A stretch of 64,000 bases of DNA from Globodera rostochiensis. Lineage: Eukaryota; Nematoda; Chromadorea; Rhabditida; Heteroderidae. The notes under the pieces were generated by a model. It ran no database searches, was not told where the DNA came from, and saw nothing but the letters and a program-made list of their open reading frames with translations. A program made the translations under genes and the position numbers. The DNA is taken from contig JAEVLN010000034.1 of the NCBI GenBank assembly GCA_018350325.1, forward strand, positions 518,383 through 582,382. The letters are read 5' to 3'. Shown one piece after another: positions 43,689 through 55,560 of this stretch (its first letter is position 1; the number at the start of each line of letters is the position of its first letter).

Positions 43689-44328
43689 TTATTTTGGGCT
43701 TTGTGAGTCTTTAACCATTTTGAGTGTGTTCTTCCACAAAGCGATTTTGAACATTCCCCAAAGTTTGACGGTAGTCAGGATGAGTACGGTAGCCATTGAA
43801 ACAGTGATGGCCGCATTTTGAAGAAGTTCTACCAGTTTTGAGAAATGATGTTCCATTTTGTCATCGATCGACGCGTTGATAATTCCCTTAAAATTAACAA
43901 AATTTTGCCATTAATCTTAATTAAATTTTAGACCTCAATTTCATTTGCAATAACTTTATGTTTGTTCTCAAATGCCGATTTGATCGTTTGTTGAACATTC
44001 TTCTCCAATTTGTCCAACAATTCCAATTGCTGTTCGTTGACGCTTGGACGCTTAAATGTATTTTTACTAATTTTTAGAAATGTCAATAATAAAAATTAAA
44101 ATTAACTAAACTGACCATAACAATTGCTCCAAACAAAAAAGCGATCAAAACCCCAAAAATTATGCACCATGTTGAAGCCTTTTTCCACAATGGCTGATCT
44201 CCAATTAGAACCGGCCAAACTGGTTAAGCAAATAAATAAATATAAAATTGTTTTTACATTTTTTTTGCTTTACCGGTGTCACTGATAACCGATGGATGCA
44301 AATCAGACACTTCGTTTAAATCGGACAT
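43689..44328 (-). CDS. Small two-helix membrane protein, 157 residues, four exons
   Basis: Exons 44328-44274, 44219-44116, 44050-43934 and 43886-43689 join in phase. Residues 1-30 are soluble (MSDLNEVSDLHPSVISDTGV). A first membrane helix follows (WCIIFGVLIAFLFGAIVM, about 41-53 plus flanks), then a charged helical loop (QQLELLDKLEKNVQQTIKSA and FENKHKVIANEIE), then a second helix (AAITVSMATVLILTTVKLWG, about 115-135) and a basic tail ending KMVKDSQSPK. There is no signal peptide, so both ends probably face the cytosol with the coiled loop in the lumen, or the reverse. Family not recognised. Three of its acceptors are AG after TTTAA or an AACCAG form. Confidence 0.68.
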
Positions 44329-45104
44329 ATTGATGAAAAAATAAATGAAATATTGTTGACAAAATTCTTTCTTAAAATGACAGGATATATTATTGGTTTT
44401 AGAGCCTAAACAATTGCACAAACAAAGAAAAAGTTATGAACAGAAAGTAAAGAAAAGTTTGACCGAATTTCTTAAACTTTAACGTTTTTTTGTGCCCCCT
44501 GCGCTTCCCTTCCCTTCCCCAATCGGATGGCAACAATGTTGGGGAATACAAAAAAAATGGATTCCAAAGTCCTGGCAAAAACCCGTGTAGAAATGTTTGT
44601 TTTGAGGTGTGTCGGGGAAAAAAAGATTGTTTGAAGCTGGTATGTTTTTATTTGGCATCAAACAATTTATTTGTCGGTGATGGGAAAATAATTTGGAGGC
44701 AAAAATATTATATGTTGCAGAAGTAAAATCAATGGACGGATGGGGGTGTATGGGAAGAGTTGGAGAACGGAATGGGTTATTGGTTGTTGTGCGCGGGGTG
44801 GGAGGGTGGGGGTATGGAGAGGGTTGGCGGACGTTATAATTGATTGTTGTATGGGGGGGGAGAAAGAAAGGAGAACGGAAGGGAGGGAGGGTCGGGTGAG
44901 GTGTTTTCTTCCTTCCCTCTTCTCATCCGTTCCTTTATCCTCTCCTCAACTTCCCTTCCCCTCCTTCCCCCAGCGCTTCCCTTCCCCATCCCTCCCTTCT
45001 TTTCTTTTCCGCCTGCGCGCAGCCGCGTGGGTGACCTCCCTTCCCTCGCGCGCGCATGCGGGAAGGGAAGGGGAAATTGTAATGATTCGTCGTAAAACAC
45101 TGCT
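44329..45104. other. Spacer, partly low-complexity
   Basis: AT-rich, then CT/GA-rich purine-pyrimidine text around 44840-45060 with CTTCCCTTCC phrases and a GCGCGCGCATGCG stretch near 45048. ORFs on both strands in this text are composition artefacts. The satellite begins abruptly at its right edge. Confidence 0.4.
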
Positions 45105-48100
45105 GATATCAACTTTTGAATATCATTTGATTCTGATATTAACATGCAAAAAATTTGGTTATTGGTCATGTTGTTACGCATAAATGAATCAAAAAATTTA
45201 ATAAATATGACTGAAAATTATGAATATGCAGCAAACTGACATCACTATAAGCATCAAATAATAGAATAAAACTTATGTATATTTCTTTTTTGAAAGATAT
45301 CTATTAATAATTGAATAAAGATTAAAAAGTGCCGAACTCGGCGGAATAAAAAGCTACAAAGACGAAAACACAAGAATACTTAACAAACTTTTAATCCTTA
45401 TCCAATAATTAAAAGGCAAGCCATAATCATGTACATCAGCACAGGCATTACGCTCTATCCAATAATGTCAAATACTTGTCAGTAGGTGCTCTTTAAGCTG
45501 AAATATGAGCTTTGTTAAATGTTTTATTGTTTGTCTTTTATTTTAAAAGTTGAATCTCAAATAAACATTCGTAGCTCAGTGTGCTGTAATGCTTTCAAAT
45601 AGGCAAATAGATGGGTTGCAAGATAATTTTATGCTCTGTCTAATGATTGCAAAAACAGATTAAATACTGCATGATTAGCGAAGATATCAACTTTTGAATA
45701 TCATTTGATTCTGATATTAACATGCAAAAAATTTGGTTATTGGTCATGTTGTTACGCATAAATGAATCAAAAAATTTAATAAATATGACTGAAAATTATG
45801 AATATGCAGCAAACTGACATCACTATAAGCATCAATTAATAGAATAAAACTTATGTATATTTCTTTTTTGAAAGATATCTATTAATAATTGAATAAAGAT
45901 TAAAAAGTGCCGAACTCGGCGGAATAAGAAGCTACAAAGACGAAAACACAAGTGTTCTTAACAAACTTTTAATCCTTATCCAATAATTAAAAGGCTAGCC
46001 ATAATCATGTACTTTAGCAAAAATACAATTTCTAAATAAAAGTTGCAATTTTATTTTAAAATTTTGAATTTTAAATAAACGACCGTAACTTTTCGCCCCG
46101 TGCAGGTACGGAATCTTTTCAAACAAGATTCTAAAACAGGCATTACGCTCTATCCAATAATGTCAAAAACTTGTCAGTAGGTGCTCTTTAAGCTGAAATA
46201 TGAGCTTTGTTAAATGTTTGATAGTTTGTTTTTTATTTTAAAAGTTGAATCTCAAATAAACATTCGTAGCTCAGTGATCTGTAATGCTTTCAAATAGACA
46301 AATAGATGGGTTGCAAGATAATTTCATGCTCTATCTAATGATTGCAAAAACAGATTAAATACTGCATGATTAGCGAAGATATCAACTTTTGAATATCATT
46401 TGATTCTGATATTAACATGCAAAAAATTTGGTTATTGGTCATGTTGTTACGCATAAATGAATCAAAAAATTTAATAAATATGACTGAAAATTATGAATAT
46501 GCAGCAAACTGACATCACTATAAGCATCAATTAATAGAATAAAACTTATGTATATTTCTTTTTTGAAAGATATCTATTAATAATTGAATAAAGATTAAAA
46601 AGTGCCGAACTCGGCGGAATAAGAAGCTACAAAGACGAAAACACAAGTGTTCTTAACAAACTTTTAATCCTTATCCAATAATTAAAAGGCTAGCCATAAT
46701 CATGTACTTTAGCAAAAATACAATTTCTAAATAAAAGTTGCAATTTTATTTTAAAATTTTTAATTTTAAATAAACGACCGTAACTTTTCGCCCCGTGCAG
46801 GTACGGAATCTTTTCAAACAAGATTCTAAAACAGGCATTACGCTCTATCCAATAATGTCAAAAACTTGTCAGTAGGTGCTCTTTAAGCTGAAATATGAGC
46901 TTTGTTGAGTGTTTTATTGTTTGTCTTTTATTTTAAAAGTTGAATCTCAAATAAACATTCGTAGCTCAGTGATCTGTAATGCTTTCAAATAGACAAATAG
47001 ATGGGTTGCAAGATAATTTCATGTTCTATCTAATGATTGCAAAAACAGATTAAATACTGCATGATTAGCGAAGATATCAACTTTTGAATATCATTTGATT
47101 CTGATATTAACATGCAAAAAATTTGGTTATTGGTCATGTTGTTACGCATAAATGAATCAAAAAATTTAATAAATATGACTGAAAATTATGAATATGCAGC
47201 AAACTGACATCACTATAAGCATCAAATAATAGAATAAAACTTATGTATATTTCTTTTTTGAAAGATATCTATTAATAATTGAATAAAGATTAAAAAGTGC
47301 CGAACTCGGCGGAATAAGAAGCTACAAAGACGAAAACACAAGTGTTCTTAACAAACTTTTAATCCTTATCCAATAATTAAAAGGCTAGCCATAATCATGT
47401 ACTTTAGCAAAAATACAATTTCTAAATAAAAGTTGCAATTTTATTTTAAAATTTTGAATTTTAAATAAACGACCGTAACTTTGCGCCCCGTTAAGGTACG
47501 GAATCTTTTCAAACAAGATTCTAAAACAGGCATTACGCTCTATCCAATAATGTCAAAAACTTGTCAGTAGGTGCTCTTTAAGCTGAAATATGAGCTTTGT
47601 TGAGTGTTTTATTGTTTGTCTTTTATTTTAAAAGTTGAATCTCAAATAAACATTCGTAGCTCAGTGATCTGTAATGCTTTCAAATAGGCAAATAGATGGG
47701 TTGCAAGATTAATTTTATGCTCTGTCTAATGATTGAAAAACAGATTAAATACTGCATGATTAGCGAAGATATCTACTTTTGAATATCTTTTGATTCTGAT
47801 ATTAACATGCAAAAAATTTGGTTATTGGTCATGTTGTTACGCATAAATGAATCAAAAAATTTAATAAATATGACTGAAAATTATGAATATGCAGCAAACT
47901 GACATCACTATAAGCATCAATTAATAGAATAAAACTTATGTATATTTCTTTTTTGAAAGATATCTATTAATAATTGAATAAAGCTTAAAAAGTGCCGAAC
48001 TCGGCGGAATAAGAAGCTACAAAGACGAAAACACAAGTGTTCTTAACAAACTTTTAATCCTTACCCAATAATTAAAAGGCTAGCCATAATCATGTACTTT

Positions 48101-51100
48101 AGCAAAAATACAATTTCTAAATAAAAGTTGCAATTTTATTTTAAAATTTTGAATTTTAAATAAACGACCGTAACTTTGCGCCCCGTGCAGGTACGCAATC
48201 TTTTCAAACAAGATTCTAAAACAGGCGTTACGCTCTATCCATTAATGTCAAAAACTTGTCAGTAGGTGCTCTTTAAGCTGAAATATGAGCTTTGTTAAAT
48301 GTTTGATAGTTTGTTTTTTATTTTAAAAGTTGAATCTCAAATAAACATTCGTAGCTCAGTGATCTGTAATGCTGTCAAATAGACAAATAGATGGGTTGCA
48401 AGATAATTTTAAGCTCTATCTAATGATTGCAAAAACAGATTAAACATTGCAAGGTTAGCGAAGATATCAACTTTTGAATATCATTTGATTCTAATATTAA
48501 CATGCAAAAAATTTGGTTATTTGTCATGTTGTTACGCATAAATCAAAAAATTTAATAAATATGACTGAAAATTATGAATATGCAGCAAACTAACATCATT
48601 ATAAGCATCAATTAATAGAATAAAACTTATGTATATTTCTTTTTTGAAAGATATCTATTAATAATTGAATAAAGCTTAAAAAGTGCCGAACTCGGCGGAA
48701 TAAGAAGCTACAAAGACGAAAACACAAGTGTTCTTAACAAACTTTTAATCCTTATCCAATAATTAAAAGGCTAGCCATAATCATGTACTTTAGCAAAAAT
48801 ACAATTTCTAAATAAAAGTTGCAATTTTATTTTAAAATTTTGAATTTTAAATAAACGACCGTAACTTTTCGCCCCGTGCAGGTACGGAATCTTTTCAAAC
48901 AAGATTCTAAAACAGGCATTACGCTCTATCCAATAATGTCAAAAACTTGTCAGTAGGTGCTCTTTAAGCTGAAATATGAGCTTTGTTAAATGTTTTATTG
49001 TTTGTCTTTTATTTTAAAAGTTGAATCTCAAATAAACATTCGTAGCTCAGTGTGCTGTAATGCTTTCAAATAGGCAAATAGATGGGTTGCAAGATAATTT
49101 TATGCTCTGTCTAATGATTGAAAAACAGATTAAATACTGCATGATTAGCGAAGATATCAACTTTTGAATATCATTTGATTCTGATATTAACATGCAAAAA
49201 ATTTGGTTATTGGTCATGTTGTTACGCATAAATGAATCAAAAAATTTAATAAATATGACTGAAAATTATGAATATGCAGCAAACTGACATCACTATAAGC
49301 ATCAATTAATAGAATAAAACTTATGTATATTTCTTTTTTGAAAGATATCTATTAATAATTGAATAAAGATTAAAAAGTGCCGAACTCGGCGGAATAAGAA
49401 GCTACAAAGACGAAAACACAAGTGTTCTTAACAAACTTTTAATCCTTATCCAATAATTAAAAGGCTAGCCATAATCATGTACTTTAGCAAAAATACAATT
49501 TCTAAATAAAAGTTGCAATTTTATTTTAAAATTTTGAATTTTAAATAAACGACCGTAACTTTGCGCCCCGTGAAGGTACGGAATCTTTTCAAACAAGATT
49601 CTAAAACAGGCGTAACGCTTTATCCATTAATGTCAAAAACTTGTCAGTAGGTGCTCTTTAAGCTGAAATATGAGTTTTGTTAAATGTTTGATAGTTTGTT
49701 TTTTTATTTTAAAAGTTGAATCTCAAATAAACATTCGTAGCTCAGTGATCTGTAATGCTTTCAAATAGACAAATAGATGGGTTGCAAGATAATTTCATGC
49801 TCTATCTAATGATTGCAAAAACAGATTAAATACTGCATGATTAGCGAAGATATCTACTTTTGAATATCTTTTGATTCTGATATTAACATGCAAAAAATTT
49901 GGTTATTGGTCATGTTGTTACGCATAAATGAATCAAAAAATTTAATAAATATGACTGAAAATTATGAATATGCAGCAAACTGACATCACTATAAGCATCA
50001 ATTAATAGAATAAAACTTATGTATATTTCTTTTTTGAAAGATATCTATTAATAATTGAATAAAGATTAAAAAGTGCCGAACTCGGCGGAATAAGAAGCTA
50101 CAAAGACGAAAACACAAGTGTTCTTAACAAACTTTTAATCCTTATCCAATAATTAAAAGGCTAGCCATAATCATGTACTTTAGCAAAAATACAATTTCTA
50201 AATAAAAGTTGCAATTTTATTTTAAAATTTTGAATTTTAAATAAACGACCGTAACTTTTCGCCCCGTGCAGGTACGGAATCTTTTCAAACAAGATTCTAA
50301 AACAGGCATTACGCTCTATCCATTAATGTCAAAAACTTGTCAGTAGGTGCTCTTTAAGCTGAAATATGAGCTTTGTTAAATGTTTGATAGTTTGTTTTTT
50401 ATTTTAAAAGTTGAATCTCAAATAAACATTCGTAGCTCAGTGATCTGTAATGCTTTCAAATAGACAAATAGATGGGTTGCAAGATAATTTCATGTTCTAT
50501 CTAATGATTGCAAAAACAGATTAAATACTGCATGATTAGCGAAGATATCTACTTTTGAATATCTTTTGATTCTGATATTAACATGCAAAAAATTTGGTTA
50601 TTGGTCATGTTGTTACGCATAAATGAATCAAAAAATTTAATAAATATGACTGAAAATTATGAATATGCAGCAAACTGACATCACTATAAGCATCAATTAA
50701 TAGAATAAAACTTATGTATATTTCTTTTTTGAAAGATATCTATTAATAATTGAATAAAGATTAAAAAGTGCCGAACTCGGCGGAATAAGAAGCTACAAAG
50801 ACGAAAACACAAGTGTTCTTAACAAACTTTTAATCCTTATCCAATAATTAAAAGGCTAGCCATAATCATGTACTTTAGCAAAAATACAATTTCTAAATAA
50901 AAGTTGCAATTTTATTTTAAAATTTTGAATTTTAAATAAACGACCGTAACTTTTCGCCCCGTGCAGGTACGGAATCTTTTCAAACAAGATTCTAAAACAG
51001 GCATTACGCTCTATCCAATAATGTCAAAAACTTGTCAGTAGGTGCTCTTTAAGCTGAAATATGAACTTTGTTAAATGTTTGATAGTTTGTTTTTTATTTT

Positions 51101-52461
51101 AAAAGTTGAATCTCAAATAAACATTCGTAGCTCAGTGATCTGTAATGCTTTCAAATAGACAAATAGATGGGTTGCAAGATAATTTTATGCTCTGTCTAAT
51201 GATTGAAAAACAGATTAAATACTGCATGATTAGCGAAGATATCTACTTTTGAATATCTTTTGATTCTGATATTAACATGCAAAAAATTTGGTTATTGGTC
51301 ATGTTGTTACGCATAAATGAATCAAAAAATTTAATAAATATGACTGAAAATTATGAATATGCAGCAAACTGACATCACTATAAGCATCAATTAATAGAAT
51401 AAAACTTATGTATATTTCTTTTTTGAAAGATATCTATTAATAATTGAATAAAGATTAAAAAGTGCCGAACTCGGCGGAATAAGAAGCTACAAAGACGAAA
51501 ACACAAGTGTTCTTAACAAACTTTTAATCCTTATCCAATAATTAAAAGGCTAGCCATAATCATGTACTTTAGCAAAAATACAATTTCTAAATAAAAGTTG
51601 CAATTTTATTTTAAAATTTTGAATTTTAAATAAACGACCGTAACTTTTCGCCCCGTGCAGGTACGGAATCTTTTCAAACAAGATTCTAAAACAGGCATTA
51701 CGCTCTATCCAATAATGTCAAAAACTTGTCAGTAGGTGCTCTTTAAGCTGAAATATGAGCTTTGTTAAATGTTTGATAGTTTGTTTTTTATTTTAAAAGT
51801 TGAATCTCAAATAAACATTCGTAGCTCAGTGTGCTGTAATGCTTTCAAATAGGCAAATAGATGGGTTGCAAGATAATTTCATGTTCTATCTAATGATTGC
51901 AAAAACAGATTAAATACTGCATGATTAGCGAAGATATCTACTTTTGAATATCTTTTGATTCTGATATTAACATGCAAAAAATTTGGTTATTGGTCATGTT
52001 GTTACGCATAAATGAATCAAAAAATTTAATAAATATGACTGAAAATTATGAATATGCAGCAAACTGACATCACTATAAGCATCAATTAATAGAATAAAAC
52101 TTATGTATATTTCTTTTTTGAAAGATATCTATTAATAATTGAATAAAGATTAAAAAGTGCCGAACTCGGCGGAATAAGAAGCTACAAAGACGAAAACACA
52201 AGTGTTCTTAACAAACTTTTAATCCTTATCCAATAATTAAAAGGCTAGCCATAATCATGTAGTTTAGCAAAAATACAATTTCTAAATAAAAGTTGCAATT
52301 TTATTTTAAAATTTTGAATTTTAAATAAACGACCGTAACTTTGCGCCCAGTGCAGGTACGCAATCTTTTCAAACAAGATTCTAAAACAGGCGTTACACTC
52401 TATCCATTAATGTCAAAAACTTGTCAGTAGGTGCTCTTTAAGCTGAAATATGAGCTTTGTT
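45105..52461. repeat. 7.4 kb satellite array of ~695-bp units (10 full-length steps plus a partial)
   Basis: Landmarks GATATC(A/T)ACTTTTGAATATC fall at 45105, 45683, 46378, 47073, 47768, 48463, 49153, 49849, 50544, 51238 and 51933, giving steps of 690-696 bp except the first (578 bp), which lacks about 118 bp. Copies differ by only a few per cent. Inside the unit, AAATAAACGACCGTAACTTT and AAATAAACATTCGTAGCTCA lie about 180 bp apart and share flanking text, and a third related phrase, GAATAAAGATTAAAAAGTGC, is about 180 bp before them. No long ORF. The array stops mid-unit at TGAGCTTTGTT. Confidence 0.97.
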
Positions 52462-53200
52462 TTCCGGTAATAAATCCGAGACTTTGCCTGATTTTTCTCC
52501 TAGAATGCTTCATCGATATTTCAAAAAATTTCTTATGGCTAAACAAACAAGTATACTTTCCCAATTATAATTCTGAGTGTTAGCTTGGGGTTTCTTCTAG
52601 AATGCCCAATTACAAAGTCTAAAATTTTATGACCTTTTAAACCCATATTTTTGAGGAGAAAAAAGCGGGCATCTCTTTCCGGTAATAAATCCGAGACTTT
52701 GCCTGATTTTTCTCCTAGAATGCTTCATCGATATTTCAAAAAATTTCTTATGGCTAAACAAACAAGTATACTTTCCCAATTATAATTCTGAGTGTTAGCT
52801 TGGGGTTTCTTCTAGAATGCCCAATTACAAAGTCTAAAATTTTATGACCTTTTAAACCCATATTTTTGAGGAGAAAAAAGCGGGCATCTCTTTCCGGTAA
52901 TAAATCCTAGACTTTGCCTGATTTTTCTCCTAGAATGCTTCATCGATATTTCAAAAAATTTCTTATGGCTAAACAAACAAGTATACTTTCCCAATTATAA
53001 TTCTGAGTGTTAGCTTGGGGTTTCTTCTAGAATGCCCAATTACAAAGTCTAAAATTTTATGACCTTTTAAACCCATATTTTTGAGGAGAAAAAAGCGGGC
53101 ATCTCTTTCCGGTAATAAATCCAAGACTTTGCCTGATTTTTCTCCTAGAATGCTTCATCGATATTTCAAAAAATTTCTTATGGCTAAACAAACAAGTATA
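52462..53200. repeat. Second satellite, 215-bp unit, about 3.4 copies
   Basis: Unit starts TTCCGGTAATAAATCC at 52462, 52677, 52892 and 53107, an exact 215-bp step. Copies are almost identical (changes only at CCGAGAC/CCTAGAC/CCAAGAC). It abuts the 695-bp satellite with no spacer and ends at AAACAAACAAGTATAC. Confidence 0.96.
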
Positions 53201-53390
53201 CAGCGTATACGATACGCATTTTGAAATAATGCTAAAACTCAACTAAAAATAGAAAATAAATAATATTTATAATTGCATCAACAAAAAATAGAAATAAATA
53301 ATATTTATAATTGCATCTGTTAAAGTCCAAAATGATTGAGCAAAAGTCCTGTAGCAGATCTTTTTTAGAAAAAACATCAGCTCCCATCAT
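53201..53390. other. AT-rich edge of the satellites
   Basis: GCGTATACGATACGC near 53203 is a short palindrome. AATAAATAATATTTATAATTGCATC appears twice (53256, 53293), a small duplication. No gene. Confidence 0.4.
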
Positions 53391-54643
53391 TCAAATCCTT
53401 TGATTTCTGGGAAACAATGCACCCGGGATTTGACCTCGTACAATGTGCCATTGGAGAGGATAATGAGGATCAATTCCGTTCCAATAATCCTCGATGGGCG
53501 CATGGGAAAACACTGGCTTCATTTTGGCAACGTGTTCAAACCAAGCAAAATCGAAGACCGGGCCGGACGAGAGAGCATCGCTGAAGATTTTAGAAATATT
53601 GATTGATTTAGTCGTCACAAACCCTAATGGGGGGAGGGGGGGATGCCACCTTACGTTTTGGCAATGTTACGTTTTTTGAATAATGGTGGCAAAACGTACG
53701 GACACCATGCCTACCTTTCAGCATTTTGTTCTCCTCCCTCATCTTCGATGTAAAGGTTCAACTCATCGCTCTCATTATCGGAGACGTCCCCCCTTTCTTT
53801 ATTGGATTTGCTGACAACATTTCTTTCCTGCACCAACCAAACTGTCTCATCGTCATGAATTAGGAGGTATTCACCCGCACAAAGTTCTCTAAGGGCATCA
53901 AGAAGAGTGCACAACCGCTGGACTCTCGAAGAAAGCCTCAAAACAGCAAATTATTAAAATAATAACATTTGTAATCGGAGGCAATTAGCAAGAAAAACTG
54001 ACAGCTTACGGCTCTTCTGGCTAAGCCTGGACAAATCGGAAGCGTTCTTTCTGTCAATTTGCATCAGGTGAAGCTGATGCAATTGTTCATCAAAGTGCAC
54101 GCGAAGAGTAATGTGCTCCGGGGAACCTTTCAGCGTTGCAGTGGCCACGTCCATGAGTGTTTCCTCAGGCGATATTTTCTTAATTGTTGTATTTAAATGG
54201 GTTCATAATCCAACTTTTTTTCTAATTACCTCCGCAGCAATTTCAGGCAAAAATTCGGGTCGGACAGCCAATGAGACAATATCAGTTCCGTGTACACCGG
54301 TTCGGATCAGCACGCGATGTTGCTGATCAAATTCCGATTGTTGTTGATCACCGCCATCAAATGTGACGATTGCGTACCGTTTGCCCACCACATCGGCCGA
54401 AGAAGACCCGCCGGACGCCGTCTTTCCGATTAGCCCAAGTTGAAGTTCGTTCAACAACGACTCCGCCGCCGCCGACGATTCATCCGTTTTGAACATTTTT
54501 TTTTGTCCAATTTCATCATCCGTTTTTTGTTCACTATCCCTCAATCGCAATTTAATAGCCCATTTGAAATATTCGCGAATGACGAAAGGGCGATGCATTC
54601 GTGACGCGATGATCGGTGGAAACACTGAGCAAACTCTTCTCAT
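53391..54643 (-). CDS. Unrecognised 326-residue protein, four exons
   Basis: Exons 54643-54230, 54178-54010, 53922-53715 and 53580-53391 give one frame with consistent phases (the exon 3 acceptor has alternatives). ATG follows GATTTTAGGAAAG, a possible trans-splice site. Landmarks are MRRVCSVFPPIIASRMHRPF, KRYAIVTFDGGDQQQSEFDQ, HRVLIRTGVHGTDIVSLAVR, EEHITLRVHFDEQ-like ITLRVHFDEQLHQLHLMQID, LCTLLDALRELCAGEYLLIH, an acidic stretch NESDELNLYIEDEGGEQ, and a last exon with FDFAWFEHVAKMKPVFSHAP and YWNGIDPHYPLQWHIVRGQI. It is soluble, with no signal peptide. The fold looks alternating beta-strand then helical. I cannot name it. Intron 3 contains a transposon-like phrase shared with 54728-54935. Confidence 0.65.
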
Positions 54644-55560
54644 CTTTCCTAAAATCTAATCGGTTTTTTTTCTGATTTCTGATCAACAATTTGTTAAAAA
54701 AATGCAAAAATCCGAAACGGTTACCCTACTTTTTGCCACCCCAGCAAAAATGTTACGTTTTGCATCCGCTACGTTTTGGCAATGTTACGTTTTTTTGAAT
54801 GATTTTGAGGTCAACAGATTCCGAAAAACCTTCGAATTCGGGTCCGGGGTTCGAAATTGATCGAAATATAAGTTTATGATGGGTTAGCAAAATGTAACAT
54901 ACTGGGGTGGCAAACCGTACGGACACCATCCGAAACATTTTTGCACTGACTAACCTCCCCTAAATTCCAATTGCACGCTGACGCGGCAAGCATACGAAAT
55001 TTGGGGTTGACACAAAGTGCTTCCATCCATCACAACTTCGATGTCATTTTGAATTGCAAAGTTTCATAAGTCATTGTCGGCAGTTATTGGCAACTATAAT
55101 GAAATTAGTGATTAATTGAACGGAAGTTAATTAGGTATTAAATTGATGTTATGTTTTGTATTCACTTTTTGCAAGACCGTAACCAGATCGAGTTAAAAAC
55201 TCATAGGGGGACTCTTTTGTTTTCAAAATTAATCATTTCGGCAGATTTTCTTATCAAATCCAATCAAAATTCAAAAATTTTCTCGGCGGCACCTGTTCGG
55301 CACCGTCGACCCCTCCCCCCCCCCCCATCAAAAGTTAAGCAGATTCTCAAAAAAAATGTATTTTTGAAAAACGAGAAAATCGGCAAAATGTTCTAAATTT
55401 TTCAACAAAAATTTGAAAAATTGCTTAGGAAAAAAATGCAATAAACCCCAAAAAAGCACCCCTAAAGATTGACTTTTTTCAAATGAGCCCCCCCCCCCGA
55501 AAAAAGCTCTGGCTACGCCCTTGTTGTTAGGCACTACTTTGGTTCAAAAAAATGTAAATG
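54644..55560. other. Intergenic with two repeat fragments
   Basis: 54728-54915 is bounded by TGCCACCCCAG and CTGGGGTGGCA with ATGTTAC phrases inside, a likely small inverted-repeat element. The phrase AACGTACGGACACCAT or a near copy follows it and also occurs at 53690 inside the neighbouring gene's intron. 55284 holds the GC hairpin motif next to a C-tract, and another C-tract is at 55487. No gene. Confidence 0.45.

Noticed and set aside
44740..45183. 147-codon plus ORF and 115-codon minus ORF
   Set aside because: Both lie in purine/pyrimidine low-complexity DNA and run into the satellite.
45570..45600. TAGCTCAGTG box-A-like text in each 695-bp satellite unit, hinting at a tRNA
   Set aside because: No box B (GGTTCGANTCC) follows and no cloverleaf can be drawn.
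54111..54326. Plus-strand ORF opposite the four-exon gene
   Set aside because: It is a shadow of the minus-strand exons, which have phase-consistent splice sites.
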